Part shown: one piece after another, positions 9,238 through 19,054 of the stretch
Position numbering within the stretch: the first letter of the stretch is position 1
Layout: each line of letters begins with the position of its first letter
NCBI RefSeq assembly: GCF_022965805.1
Contig: NW_027330954.1
Coordinates: 1 to 64,000, forward strand
DNA: 64,000 bases
From: Primulina eburnea
Lineage: Eukaryota > Streptophyta > Magnoliopsida > Lamiales > Gesneriaceae
Direction of reading: 5' to 3'
The notes under the pieces: model-generated
Seen by the model: the letters and a program-made list of their open reading frames with translations, nothing else
Database searches by the model: none
What the model was told of the DNA's origin: nothing
Made by a program: the position numbers and the translations under genes

Positions 9238-9720
9238 CTATGCTCTTTTTTGTAACAATCTGGTCATAGTTAAAGCAGACACTAAGGGAATCCGAGATCT
9301 AGAACCCTTCCCGTAGAATTTCCAGTCGTCAGTCATCTCTGGTCTGAACCTGACAATCTTCTGGAAACAGTCTACAGTGGCTCGGTACTTGGTTAACATA
9401 TCAATCCCAACAATACAATCAAAATCAACTATCCCAAGTACAATACAATCTAAATCAATTTCATGCCCCTCAAACTGTAGTATACAATGTCTAACTGAAG
9501 TCACAGATATAAGACCACTTCCCAACGGAGAAGAAATAGACACTACAACAATTAAGGACTCGACAGGCAAAGCATGCAACAATGCAAAGCGCTCAGAAAT
9601 GAATGTATGAGATGCACCTGTGTCTATCAAAACATAGGCAGGATAACCGCAAAGAAAACAGTTACCTGCGATCACATCGTCTGGTGCATCTTGGGCTTTC
9701 TCCTCTGTCAATACAAACAC
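9238..9720 (-). pseudogene. element A aspartic protease
   Basis: The ORF holds YVLIDTGASHTFISE, the retropepsin active site (DTGA), and ends in the protease-RT linker. In an active element it cleaves the Gag-Pol polyprotein as a dimer. The active-site residues are intact; flanking stops at 9721 and 9238 separate it from Gag and RT in an otherwise shared frame. Confidence 0.88.
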
Positions 9721-9993
9721 CTAAGCCTGTTGTCTGGGGGGCTGGCTCACTGTTTGCCTACCTATGGCTCGAGGCTGAGTCGGTATAGAGGTTGGCTGGA
9801 AGGAATGGACAGACGAAGCTTGCCTCTCAGGCTGAGCTACTAATGCAGAAGACCCTGCACCCTGAGATTTCTGTGAACTCCTCTGTGGATAGACTTTGGC
9901 GAAGTGTCCCTGTTGCCTACATATGTTACATCTGCCCATCACACCCTGACACTGCTCGGTGGCATGTCTACCTCCACACGAACTGCAGTACAC
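9721..9993 (-). pseudogene. element A Gag zinc-knuckle region
   Basis: The ORF contains CSSCGGRHATEQC followed by a CCHC-like box, CNICRQQGHFAKVYP. The last Cys of the knuckle is replaced by Tyr (KVYP instead of KVCP), so nucleic-acid binding by this box should be impaired. The region after it is Gln/Pro/Ser-rich. It is in frame with the upstream gag ORF; only stop codons separate them. Confidence 0.87.
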
Positions 9994-10197
9994 ACCTGTA
10001 TACTCTGTACCCTGGCCAGGACCTCTCTGTCGTGACCCGCTGGAGCTCGACGAACTGCTCCCTGATCTCTTGAACTGTTTCCCCTTTGATTTCAGCTGAT
10101 CTTTTCTCCCGCTACTGCTACCACCACTCTCAAATCGGGGAGAGGGTTGAAATGAAAGTAGTGGCGGTCTAGGAGTCGGTGCAACATAAGGAATGCT

Positions 10198-10824
10198 TCA
10201 TTGCCTAAGTAATCCAGCTTCCGCTCCCTTGGCACGATTCAACGTATCAGTAAAGTTGTTGGGCCTACCGGTATTTACCAAGGTAAAGATTTCTGGATTC
10301 AAGCCATTTATAAACTGATCCGCAACGGCCTCTTCCTTTTCAGCAACATGAGGAGCGAATCTGAGCAATGATGAAAACTTGGCAACATACTCTTCGATGT
10401 TCAGTGGTCTGTGCCTCAGATTGGCGAACTCGGCACCCTTGTCCTTTCGGTATGACACCGGAAAGAATCGCTGATAGAACTCAGTCTTGAACACCTTCCA
10501 AGTAATTTGTGTGCCACGGTGCTCCAATGCTCTCTTCATAGTAATCCACCAATTCTTTGCTACATCTTGCAATTGGTGCACAAATAGTTTCACTCGTCGA
10601 TCATCAGTGTACTCAAGGGATTCAAATAGCATCTCGATATCCTCTAGCCAACTTTCACACTCGACTGCATTTTCTGTGCCTTTCAATGTCGGGGGCCGGA
10701 AATACTGAAACCGTTTAAGAAAAGTCTCCATCGGTGTAGCATTCACGTCCATCGGATCACTGGATGTACTGCCCTGTTCTGGTGCCCGACCTGCTGCTGG
10801 TTGCGGTACTCGTCGAGGCGGCAT
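10198..10824 (-). pseudogene. element A Gag capsid region
   Basis: A 208-residue ORF starting MPPRRVPQPAAGR, about 245 bp inside the primer-binding site, so this is probably the true polyprotein start. It has the retrotransposon gag signature (CESWLEDIEMLF, WWITMKRALE, FANLRHRPLNIEEY). Gag builds the cytoplasmic virus-like particle. A stop after AEAGLLRQ cuts it from the Ser-rich linker and zinc knuckle downstream. Elements B and H carry related Gags. Confidence 0.9.
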
Positions 10825-11068
10825 ATCTGAATATCAAACAGATTAATACACAATCTATACAATCTGTCTCAGTCCTCCTCTGTTCATATACCTCTGATCC
10901 AGAATCGGTTCTGATTCAGTCTTTGCGAATACATGCTGTAAATCGGTTCTGATAACAATACAACATGTAATAGGGAAATCAATAAATCATGCTGGCACAT
11001 CATAAAGCAAGGAATATGACTCGATCTACCCTGCTCATTCTATTCTATCTCAGTCTACAGAACCTACT

Positions 11069-11080
11069 GCTCTGATACCA
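11069..11080 (-). promoter_or_regulatory. element A primer-binding site (initiator tRNA-Met)
   Basis: On the minus strand this is TGGTATCAGAGC, complementary to the 3' end of initiator tRNA-Met, the usual primer for these elements. It lies 5 bp (11081-11085) inside the 5' LTR. Confidence 0.92.
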
Positions 11081-11085
11081 CTTGT

Positions 11086-12336
11086 TGTGGGAACCCGGGC
11101 TCTAACTCAATTCTTTCTGGGATTAATTGGAAAATGTGGGTCATAAAAAATATTTCTTTTAACATTAATTCAAATGTATATAAACATGCACAAGGTCTTT
11201 ATTTATTTTATTTCTACAAACATAATATACATGTCTTGTCCAGTACATATTCAACAAACCAGTATTCAAATACAGTACATGACAAAAGTACAAACTACTA
11301 GTACATCTGCTATGCACGTGATCACCATGCTATATCCATCTCTCACCTCTATTGCGACCCAGATCCTGCCCTACCTGTTGTTATGCACACATACAGACAC
11401 AACAACAGCCGAAAACTCCGGTGAGAACAAATCCCAATATAAAACATGTATACATGCATGTCATATTATTTCATAAATCATATTACATGTTTCAGTAATT
11501 ATGTCACATTAGTAAATACAGATAAAACAATCATGCACATAATCAATAACAATACGTCTCATAATCAATGAAACGTAATTCATACTATTCAAACTCATAT
11601 CTTGACTCAACTCGTATCTAACTCTAGGGATCCCGGTGTGAATAAGATGTAACAAGTCTCCCACCCACTCTCCCATTCGGGGTGGCGTTACATCTTATTC
11701 CTAGACTTCGGTCCTGACTGTATCGAATATCTACAATCAGAGTGATTCTGATCCGAAGCGTTGACACCACCGAACGTGTAGTTATTTGGAGAATCTACCA
11801 AATGACTCACCTATCTTAAAAGGCTTGAATATGAATCTATAAACAAAGCATAAGCATTCAAAATATAACCAACAATCTAATATGTGATTTTGTTGGGAAA
11901 CTCAAATTGAATCTCATTTGAGTTGTGTCTTCCCAAAACAAAACATGAAATATACCTTTCGTTGTTAAACCTTTATCGATGTCGTGGTCTCGATGTCGAA
12001 GTGAGGCACGATGAATCTGAAATTTCAATGTTCAATAGATACAAGATTAACATTCAACTCAACCAATACATGTACGAATCAATATTCATTTTCGGTACAT
12101 TTCGACGGCATAACGACGTGATCTTGTAATACCAAATCAACTCCAATATCAATACTTCATATCAATAACTCATAACCACTATCATATACACTTCAAACTC
12201 TGAAATTCTGCATAAGCTCATACATATATATGCTGGAAATTCATAACAATTGCATACGATAGTATTTCTTCGATCCGATTACGAATAAACGTTCACTATA
12301 ATCATAAGAACAAATAATAACAATCAAACTCTGATT
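11086..12336 (-). repeat. element A 5' LTR, truncated (lacks most of U3)
   Basis: It matches 3477-4737 and then stops at a junction sharing TCTGATT with the mosaic. About 640 bp of the U3 end, including the palindrome array, is absent. The element could not be transcribed from this LTR. Confidence 0.88.
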
Positions 12337-12360
12337 ATATCCAGTATTGATTTGCTCAGA

Positions 12361-12545
12361 ATCATGATAGATTCTCCAAAATTGGGAAGAATGTTTGTCA
12401 TTTGTCGAGTTTGCGTATAATCGTAGCGTGCATTCTACTACAAATTATTCGCCATTTGAGATTGTTTATCGTTTTAACCCTTTAACTCCTTTGGATTTGA
12501 TGTCTTTGCCTGTAAATGAAAGGTTGAATATGGATGGTAAGAAGT
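12361..12545 (+). pseudogene. gypsy integrase C-terminal fragment
   Basis: One frame reads [18 protein letters not shown], then [19 protein letters not shown]. This is the region just after the integrase catalytic core. The upstream part is in another frame, so an indel is present. The same fragment occurs at 13735-13922 and, inverted, at 16630-16836. Confidence 0.78.
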
Positions 12546-12670
12546 CCCATACCTAGACTAGATGATATGTTAGATGAATTGCATGGTGCTTGTATCTTTA
12601 GCAAAATTGAGTTCTGAAATTCCGCTGTTATTTTATTAAAATCAGTCAAGGGCGTTACAATTGAGTTCTG
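12546..12670 (+). repeat. recurrent RT/LTR-end chimeric junction module
   Basis: An RT scrap encoding [20 protein letters not shown] runs directly into TTCTGAAATTCCGCTG and then to GGGCGTTACAATTG, which resembles a gypsy LTR end. The 12-13-bp repeat ATTGAGTTCTGA flanks the inner ~50 bp on both sides. The same fusion appears at about 13617-13705 and 13965-14045, and inverted at 1392-1445, 1890-1975, 2990-3080 and 15500-15590. Confidence 0.75.
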
Positions 12671-12980
12671 ATTATATCCAGTATTGATTTGAGTGGCATA
12701 TTGATATGACTAGTATTTGGCGGATATGCCAAGACACTGGATGTTTGGTTTATATCAATGTTGCGTAGGAGCGGATCGGCTTCTATTGCGGAGATTCGGT
12801 ATAATGTGCCAATGTCCAGGAACCGGGATCCCTAGATTAGAGCTGAGTCGAGTCTGAGATGATGGGTCACTTGTTGATTTACAATTTTATATCGATTCAT
12901 GTCTTTCAGATTTTGATATGTTATTGATATCTATTTCATGCTTTTATTTCTGTTATATTATTGCATGTATAAATTGTACG
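12671..12980 (+). mobile_element. G-type gypsy LTR fragment
   Basis: It matches 14046-14355 and the LTR piece at 61800-62095, including TTGGCGGATATGCCAAG, TCTATTGCGGAGATTCG and GATTCATGTCTTTCAGA. It ends abruptly within TGCATGTATAAATTG, where integrase sequence starts. Non-coding. Confidence 0.75.
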
Positions 12981-13555
12981 GGACATTTGAAATATGTATG
13001 AATGGTCCACATGACAAATATTATTTGCATAATGGGTTTTTATTTAGAGAAAATAGATTGTGCATTCCTAAGTCATCAATTCGTGAGTTACTTGTGAGGG
13101 AGGCACATGGTGGTGGTTTGATGGGGCACTTTGGTGTGGCTAAAACTTTGAATTGTTTGCATGAACATTTTTATTGGCCACATATGAAACGTGATGTTGA
13201 GCGTGTTGGTGAAAAGTGCATTATTTGTATACAAGATAAGTCTAGAACACAACCACATGGATTCTATACACCACTTACTGTTCCTAGTGAACCTTGGGTT
13301 GATATTTCTGTGGACTTTGTTTTGGGGTTGCCTAGGACTAAGAAGAGGAGGGATTCAATATTTGTTGTTGTTGATAGATTCTCTAAGATGACACATTTTA
13401 TTGCTTGTCATAAAACCCATGATGCATCAAACATTGCGGATTTGTTCTTAAAGGAAGTCGTTAGGTTGCATGGTATGCCTAGGACTATTTTATCTGATCG
13501 TGATGTTAAATTTTTGAGTTACTTTTGGAAAACTTTGTGGGCTAAAAAAATGTAA
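12981..13555 (+). pseudogene. gypsy integrase fragment (zinc domain to core)
   Basis: An open stretch with the RNase H-integrase linker ([20 protein letters not shown]), the zinc-binding HHCC region (HGGGLMGHF..., CEKC-like GEKCIIC) and the core up to [13 protein letters not shown]. Both core Asp positions are present (SVDF and SDRD), but the fragment ends before the catalytic Glu. The N-terminal ~15 residues of the open frame come from fused LTR sequence. It is the longest such fragment in the block. Confidence 0.85.
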
Positions 13556-13734
13556 TTCATCTAACAAATTATTCGCCATTTTCCTTACCTTGTTTGCATT
13601 CTACTTTAGAGACTCATGCATGGTGCTTGTATCTTTAGCAAAATTGAGTTCTGAAATTCCGCTGTGATTTTATTAAAATTAGTCAAGGGCGTTACAATTG
13701 AGTTCTGATTATATCCAGGATTGATTTGTTCATA
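13556..13734 (+). repeat. recurrent module: spacer piece plus RT/LTR junction
   Basis: The ~60-bp piece ATTCATCTAACAAATTATTC... to GAGACTCATGCATGG recurs inverted at 1455-1530, 16212-16290 and 17310-17390. It is followed by the RT/LTR-end junction. I see no coding content. Confidence 0.65.
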
Positions 13735-14045
13735 ATCATGATAGATTCTCCAAAATTGGGAAGAATGTTTGTCATTTGTCGAGTTGGCGTATAATCGTAG
13801 CGTGCATTCTACTACAAATTATTCGCCATTTGATATTGTTTATTGTTTTAACCATTTAACTCCTTTGGATTTGATGTCTTTGCCTGTAAGTGAAAGGTTG
13901 AATATGGATGGCAAAAAGTCCCATACCTAGACAAGATGATATGTTAGATGAATTGCATGGTGCTTGTATCTTTAGCAAAATTGAGTTCTGAAATTCCGCT
14001 GTTATTTTATTAAAATCGGTCAAGGGCGTTACAATTGAGTTCTGA
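13735..14045 (+). pseudogene. integrase C-terminal scrap plus RT/LTR junction module
   Basis: Positions 13735-13922 repeat the integrase C-terminal fragment of 12361-12545. From 13923 the RT scrap and LTR-end module follows, in the same order as at 12546-12670. The whole run 12361-12980 is therefore duplicated as 13735-14355. Confidence 0.75.
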
Positions 14046-14355
14046 TTATATCCAGTATTGATTTGAGTGCCATATTGATATGACTAGTATTTGGCGGATA
14101 TGCCAAGACACTAGATGTTTGGTTTATATCAATGTTGCGTAGGAACGGATCAGCTTCTATTGCGGAGATTCGGTATATTGTGCCAATGTCCAGGAACAGG
14201 GATCCCTAGATCAGAGCTGAGTCGAGTCTGAGATGATGAGCCACTAGTTGATTTACAATTTTATATCGATTCATGTCTTTCAGATTTTGATACATGTTAT
14301 TGATATCTATTTTATGCTTTTATATTTGTTATATGATTCCATGTATAAATTGTAG
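14046..14355 (+). mobile_element. G-type gypsy LTR fragment (second copy)
   Basis: A copy of 12671-12980 with a few substitutions and the same abrupt 3' boundary next to integrase sequence. The shared boundary shows the chimera was duplicated after it formed. Confidence 0.75.
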
Positions 14356-14690
14356 GGGACTTTTGAAACATGTATGCATGGTCCACATGACAAATTTTAT
14401 TTGCATAATGGGTTTTTATTTAGAGAAGATAGATTGTGCATTCCTAAGTCATCAATTCGGGAGTTACTTGTGAGGGAGGCACATGGTGGTGGTTTGATGG
14501 GGCACTTTGGTGTGGCTAAAACTTTGAATTGTTTGCATGAACATTTTTATTGGCCACATATGAAACATGATGTTGAGCGTGTTTGTGAAAATTGCATTAT
14601 TTGTAGACAAGCTAAGTTTAGAACACAACCACATGGATTGTATACACCACTTCATGTTCCTAGTGAACCTTGGGTTGATATTTCTATGGG
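14356..14690 (+). pseudogene. gypsy integrase fragment
   Basis: The open frame [20 protein letters not shown] through the zinc region ([11 protein letters not shown]) ends at [10 protein letters not shown], then fuses to [12 protein letters not shown] from another junction. Related to 12981-13555 but cut just before the catalytic core. Confidence 0.85.
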
Positions 14691-15007
14691 ATGCCTATAC
14701 TTTGATGGGGCACTTTGTTGTGGCTAAAACTTTGAATTGTTTGCATGAAAATTTTTATTGGCCACATATGAAACGTGATGTTGGGCGTGTTTGTGAAAAG
14801 TGCATTATTTGTAGACAAGATAAGTCTAGAACACAACCACATGGATTGTATACACCACTTCCTGTTCCTAGTGAAACTTGGGTTGATATTTCTATGGACT
14901 TTGTTTTGGGGTTGCCTAGGACTAAGAAGGGGAGGGATTCAATATTTGTTGTTGTTGATAGATTCTTTAAGATGTCACATTTTATTAGATTGTATTTAAT
15001 TATGTAG
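14691..15007 (+). pseudogene. gypsy integrase fragment (zinc domain and core start)
   Basis: Starts [20 protein letters not shown], continues [13 protein letters not shown] and [17 protein letters not shown], and stops after RFFKMSHFI. It follows directly on the previous fragment, so the same part of integrase is present twice in a row. Confidence 0.85.
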
Positions 15008-15009
15008 GG

Positions 15010-15175
15010 AAATGTACCTATGAATGCCACCCACTTGGCATGCCGCTTGTTCAGTTTCTGTTGTCCCCTAAGGTATTTTAGAGACTCATGATCGGTATGG
15101 ATTACAAAATCCTTAGACCTCAAGTAGTGTTGCCACATCTCCAAAGTCCTCACAAGTGCGTACAACTCTAAGATG
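15010..15175 (-). pseudogene. gypsy RNase H fragment
   Basis: The minus-strand translation reads [24 protein letters not shown] sequence, then [20 protein letters not shown]. This is the central RNase H region with its DHESLKYL motif, typical of CRM/Galadriel-like elements. Its orientation is opposite to the integrase fragment it abuts. Confidence 0.83.
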
Positions 15176-15181
15176 GCACAA

Positions 15182-15465
15182 CTAGTGACTCATCGAGAAG
15201 AAGATACAAGCACCATGCAATTCATCTAACATATCATCTTGTCTAGGTATGGGATGCCTATACTTAATGGTTAACGCCCTTGAATGGTTCTTTTTTTTCA
15301 ATTGGTCCTCCAACACTTGCTTTGGGGACAAAGAAAGTAAAACAATGGGTTCTTTCTTGAGTACAAAAGAATATTTATTTCTAAACCCATCATGTGTCAC
15401 TTGCCTATCATATTACCATGGTCTCCCTAACAAAATATGACAAGCATGCATTGGCACCACATTGT
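15182..15465 (-). pseudogene. protease-RT linker fused to RT scrap
   Basis: On the minus strand: MHACHILLGRPW (end of protease), then VTHDGFRNKYSFVLKKEPIV and LSPKQVLEDQLKKK (linker). These jump directly to [20 protein letters not shown] (RT). Several hundred bases of pol are missing at the jump. The wording fits CRM/Galadriel chromoviruses. Confidence 0.8.
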
Positions 15466-15675
15466 AGTCGGGGATTCACTGCTTACATGATGATTATTGC
15501 ATAATCAGAACTCAATTGTAACGCAAGATTTTAATAAAATAACAGCGGAATTTCAGAACTCAATTTTGTTAAAGATACAACCACCATACAATTCATCTAA
15601 CATATCATCTATTCTAGGTATAGGATGCCTATACTTAATGGTTAACGCCCTTGAATGGTTTTTGCAGACACTATC
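15466..15675 (-). repeat. copia LTR scrap plus RT/LTR junction module
   Basis: About 25 bp resembles copia LTR sequence (TGTAGTCGGGGATTCAC). Then comes an inverted copy of the RT/LTR-end junction with a small deletion. I see no gene. Confidence 0.6.
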
Positions 15676-15925
15676 TTTAGCAAAATTGATGCACACACAT
15701 GAGCCACTTGTGTTGATTGTTTATAAGGAGATCCTCCTTAACACAAGTGATATAGCCGGGTCCCTTCCGAGCATTGTTATTTCAATTTTGCATGAATTTG
15801 AAGATGTATTTCTGGAGGAGCTACCTCAAGGACTACCACCATTGAGGGGGATCGAGCACTAAATTGATTTGGTACCCAGGAGTGCATTGCCAAATCGCCC
15901 AGCTTATATGAGTACCGTGTTTCAA
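15676..15925 (+). pseudogene. protease-RT linker and RT start fragment
   Basis: The translation includes ISILHEFEDVFLEELPQGLP and LRGIEH, a stop, then IDLVPRSALPNRPAYMS. This is the RT N-terminus of the CRM/Galadriel-like lineage. One stop lies after GIEH. The upstream part begins in the RT scrap (ATCTTTAGCAAAATTGA). Confidence 0.78.
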
Positions 15926-16290
15926 TCGGTATATTGTGGCCAATAAAAATTTTCATGCAAACAATTCAAAGTTTTAGCCACACCAAAGTGCCCCATCAAA
16001 GTATAGGCATCCCATAGAAATATCAACCCAAGGTTCACTAGGAACAGGAAGTGGTGTATACAATTTATGTGGTTGTGTTCTAGACTTAGCTTGTCTACAA
16101 ATAATACACTTTTCACCAACATGCTCAACATCACGTTTCATATGTGGCCAATAAAAATGTTCATGCAAACAATTCAAAGTTTTAGCCACACCAAAGTGCC
16201 CCATACCTAGACTGGACACCATGCATGAGTCTCTAAAGTAGAATGCAATCAAGGTAAGGATAATGGCGAATAATTATTTAGATGATTACA
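15926..16290 (-). pseudogene. gypsy integrase fragments (two partial copies)
   Basis: On the minus strand one copy covers [27 protein letters not shown]-like [10 protein letters not shown] and [10 protein letters not shown] short second piece (15937-16010) repeats the [14 protein letters not shown] part. Positions 16212-16290 are the recurrent non-coding spacer piece. Mirror image of 14356-15007. Confidence 0.78.
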
Positions 16291-16580
16291 TTTTTTAGCC
16301 AACAAAAATTTCTAAAAGTAACTCAAAAATTTAACATCACGATCAGATACAATAATCCTAGGCATACCATGCAACCTAACGTCTTCCTGGAAGAACAAAT
16401 CCGCAATGTTTGATGCATCATCGGTTTTATGACAAGCAATAAAATGTGTCATCTTAGAGAATCTATCAACAACAAAAAATATTGAATCCCTCCCCTTCTT
16501 AGTTCTAAGCAACCCCAAAACAAAGTCCATAGAAATATCAACCTAAGGTTCACTAGGAACAGGAAGTGGTGCTTGGAAAT
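16291..16580 (-). pseudogene. gypsy integrase core fragment
   Basis: The minus-strand [23 protein letters not shown] to [11 protein letters not shown] holds the first two catalytic Asp positions. A stop replaces Trp upstream (EP*VDIS). An inverted relative of 1519-1812. Confidence 0.82.
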
Positions 16581-16629
16581 AAATATTCTTTTGAGTTCTA
16601 TATATTGTGCCAATGTCCAGGAACCGGTA

Positions 16630-16836
16630 TCATATGCAAAAGGTTAAAGGGTTAAAACCATAAACAATCTCAAATGGTGAATAATTTGTAGTAGAATGCA
16701 CGCTACGATTATACGCAAACTCGAAAAATGACAAACATTCTTCCCAATTTTTCAAGTTCTTTTTAAGTATAGCACGCAAAAGTGTTCCTAGAGTCCTATT
16801 AACAACTTCAGTTTGTCCATCCTTTGAGGATGACAT
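16630..16836 (-). pseudogene. gypsy integrase fragment with catalytic Glu region
   Basis: The ORF has [20 protein letters not shown], where TEVVNR carries the catalytic Glu, and continues [20 protein letters not shown]. It continues the core from 16837-17310 across a frame change. Confidence 0.82.
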
Positions 16837-17310
16837 GTAGTAGAAAACAACAGTTTTTTGCCAAGTTTAGCCCACGAAGTTTTCCAAAAGTAACTCAAAA
16901 ATTTAACATCACGATCAGATACAATAGTCCTAGGCATACAATGCAACCTAACGACTTCCTTGAAGAACAAATCCGCAATGTTTGATGCATCATCGGTTTT
17001 ATGACAAGCAATAAAATGTGCCATCTTAGAGAATCTATTAACAACAACAAATATTGAATCCCTACCCTTCTTAGTCCTAGGCAACCCCAAAACAAAGTCC
17101 ATAGAAATATCAACCCAAGGTTCACTAGGAACAGGAAGTGGTGTATACAATCCATGTGGTTGTGTTCTAGACTTAGCTTGTCTACAAATAATGCACTTTT
17201 CACAAAAACGCTCAACATCATGTTCCATATGTGGCCAATAAAAATGTTCATGCAAACAATTCAAAGTTTTAGCCACACCAAAGAGCCCCATACCTAGACT
17301 AGACACCATG
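16837..17310 (-). pseudogene. gypsy integrase fragment (zinc domain to core)
   Basis: The minus-strand frame spans [68 protein letters not shown] and [10 protein letters not shown]. Together with 16630-16836 this is the most complete integrase of the mosaic lineage, lacking only the termini. The catalytic Asp residues are present. Confidence 0.85.
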
Positions 17311-17389
17311 CATGAGTCTCTAAAGTAGAATGCAAACAAGGTAAGGATAATGGCGAATAATTTGTTAGATGAATTACATTTTTTAGCCC

Positions 17390-17692
17390 ACAAAGTTTTC
17401 CAAAAGTAACTCAAAAATTTAACATCACGATTAGATACAATAGTCCTAGGCATACCATGCAACCTAACGACTTCCTTGAAGAACAAATCCTCAATGTTTG
17501 ATGAATCATCAGTTTTATGACAAGCAATAAAATGTGTCATCTTAAAGAATATATCAACAACAACAAATATTGAATCCCTCCCCTTCTTAGTCCTAGGCAA
17601 CCCCAAAACAAAGTCTATAGAAATATCAACCCAAGGTTCACAAGGAACAGTAAGTGGTGTATACAATCCATGTGGTTGTTTTCTAGACTTAG
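17390..17692 (-). pseudogene. gypsy integrase core fragment
   Basis: Minus-strand [20 protein letters not shown] through [19 protein letters not shown]. The second catalytic Asp is Asn (SNRD). It fuses through a recurrent spacer piece (17310-17390) to the next integrase fragment. It ends where LTR C1 begins. Confidence 0.83.
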
Positions 17693-18103
17693 TATAATAG
17701 CCAGCCTGGTGAACGGTACGGTCTAAGATTTCATATGACTATTGACTATTTGGTCGAGTTTAGTATGGTTTGGATGTTAAGGATCTTGATTTATGGTTTA
17801 TAGTGTTGATGTTTTTAGTTGTTGTGTGGCGATTATTGTAGCGTCATTACGATTTAATTTATGGTAATTTGTATGTTGAGTTGATTGGTATGAGACTAAT
17901 TGTAGTGGTTAGATATGTTATAGATGTGCAACTTCCTTGTTGAGTGTGTGGCCGAATTATGAAGAAAAGTGACGTTGCGATTCGATTTTTGTTGCATAGA
18001 GTTTGTTGTTTGCTCCAGGTGACAGTGCACCCGCGCTCAAGAGAAGACCGCACCTGCGGTCTTTAATTCAGATTTTTTATGAGATTGCCGAAGACACACC
18101 GCG
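17693..18103 (+). repeat. LTR C1, truncated
   Basis: It matches the first ~410 bp of LTR C2 (GTGAACGGTACGGTCTAAG...). The first bases read TATAATAG instead of TGTAA-type. At 18103 it jumps from GACACACCGCG straight into RT coding sequence, so an internal deletion removed the palindrome array, the rest of the LTR, gag, protease and the RT start. Only the first one or two palindrome sites survive near 18024-18060. Confidence 0.85.
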
Positions 18104-18742
18104 GTTTCGAAGATTGATCTGCGATCTGGCTATTATCAGTTGAAGGTTAGGGAGTCTGATATCCCTAAAACGGCGTTCCGGACCAGGTATGGTCATTATG
18201 AATTCCTTGTGATGTCTTTTGGTCTGACTAATGCTCCTCCAGTCTTCATGGATCTGATGAACCGAGTGTTCCAGCCGTATTTGGATAGCTTTGTCATTGT
18301 TTTCATCAATGACATATTGATTTATTCCAAGACCATAGAGCTTCATTCAGAGCGCCACAGAGTTGTTCTTCAGTTGTTGAGAGAGAAGAGGTTGTATGCT
18401 AAATTGAAGAAATGTGATTTCTGGTTGGAGCAGATTTCTTTCTTAGGCCATGTTTTCTCGAAGGATGGTATAGTTGTTGATCCAGTGAAAAATCGAGGCG
18501 ATTCAGAAGTGGCCTATTCCTATTACTATATCAGAGGTACGCAGTTTTCTTGGTTTGGCGGGTAATTATCGTCGTTTTATTTCACATTTTTCTTAGATTG
18601 CCCTGCCATTAACCAATATGACTAGGAAGACTGTGAAGTTTGAGTGGTCCAATGATTGCCAAAGTTTATTTCAAGAGTTGAAGGATAAGTTGACGACAGC
18701 TCCGGTACTTGCATTGCCCAGTGGTTCAAAGGACTTTGTTGT
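18104..18742 (+). pseudogene. C1 reverse transcriptase (5'-deleted)
   Basis: The coding run begins at the RT segment [30 protein letters not shown], with [20 protein letters not shown] and the active site FINDILIYS. The usual motif is F/Y-x-DD; here the first Asp is Asn, as in C2. A one-base insertion in GTGAAAAATCG shifts the frame at about 18490. The sequence continues to the RNase H start ([10 protein letters not shown]), where element S interrupts it. Confidence 0.87.
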
Positions 18743-18827
18743 TGTAGTAGCCCGAATTCCAAATTGGGTAATTAACGGAGTAATGGTGATTAAGAAGGTT
18801 TAATGTGTAATTTTGACCGAGTCATGA

Positions 18828-19038
18828 TCGGACGGACCGAAGATGGTTCGGAAGCACCGAAGAGTTCGGAAGGTCCGAAGTGGGTTCAGTGGATCCGATC
18901 ATGAGGTGTCAAGAGCAGCTGGACACGTGCATGTTCGGACGGTCCGAAGTGTATGATCGGAGGATCCGATCATGAGCTGTCAAGAGCCAATGGACACGTA
19001 GCGTTCGGACGTTCCGAAGTGTTGTTCGGAGGATCCGA
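18828..19038 (+). promoter_or_regulatory. U3 array of TCGGA-N3-TCCGA palindromes (element S 5' LTR)
   Basis: Eight 13-bp sites of the form TCGGAcgGTCCGA (TCGGACGGTCCGA, TCGGAGGATCCGA, TCGGACGTTCCGA) start at 18828, 18848, 18866, 18886, 18935, 18957, 19005 and 19026. Steps are 20, 18, 20, 49, 22, 48 and 21 bp. A CACGTG G-box lies between pairs at 18924-18929. The last site ends 8 bp before the TATA box. I infer a promoter-proximal binding array. Confidence 0.78.
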
Positions 19039-19046
19039 ACATGGCC

Positions 19047-19054
19047 TATAAATA
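19047..19054 (+). promoter_or_regulatory. TATA box of element S 5' LTR
   Basis: TATAAATA in context GGCCTATAAATAGTGC, right after the palindrome array. Transcription would start about 30 bp downstream. The 3' LTR has the same box at 20809-20816. Confidence 0.8.

Larger units (their letters stand above)
3477..12336 (-). mobile_element. element A: Tekay/Del-like Ty3-gypsy retrotransposon
   Basis: A minus-strand element with its 3' LTR at left (3477-5378), polypurine tract 5379-5393, gag-pol 5484-10824, primer-binding site 11069-11080 and a truncated 5' LTR (11086-12336). Domain order is gag, zinc knuckle, protease, RT, RNase H, integrase, chromodomain, which defines a chromovirus. Gag through the first RT copy are all in one reading frame; the second RT copy through integrase are in another. 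The offset equals the 811-bp RT duplication, so the ancestor had one continuous gag-pol frame. Several in-frame stops make it inactive. Its right LTR end is replaced by mosaic sequence, so no site duplication can be checked. Confidence 0.9.
12337..17692. mobile_element. scrambled retroelement mosaic, right block
   Basis: A 5.3-kb patchwork built from the same pieces as 1393-3476: integrase, RNase H, protease-RT linker and RT fragments of a CRM/Galadriel-like chromovirus, plus pieces of a G-type LTR and a copia LTR. The left half (to ~15000) is mostly plus-strand and the right half (15900-17690) minus-strand, so the block is a large interrupted inverted repeat. Several fragments and their junctions are repeated with identical breakpoints. 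No primer-binding site or complete LTR is visible. Confidence 0.75.
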
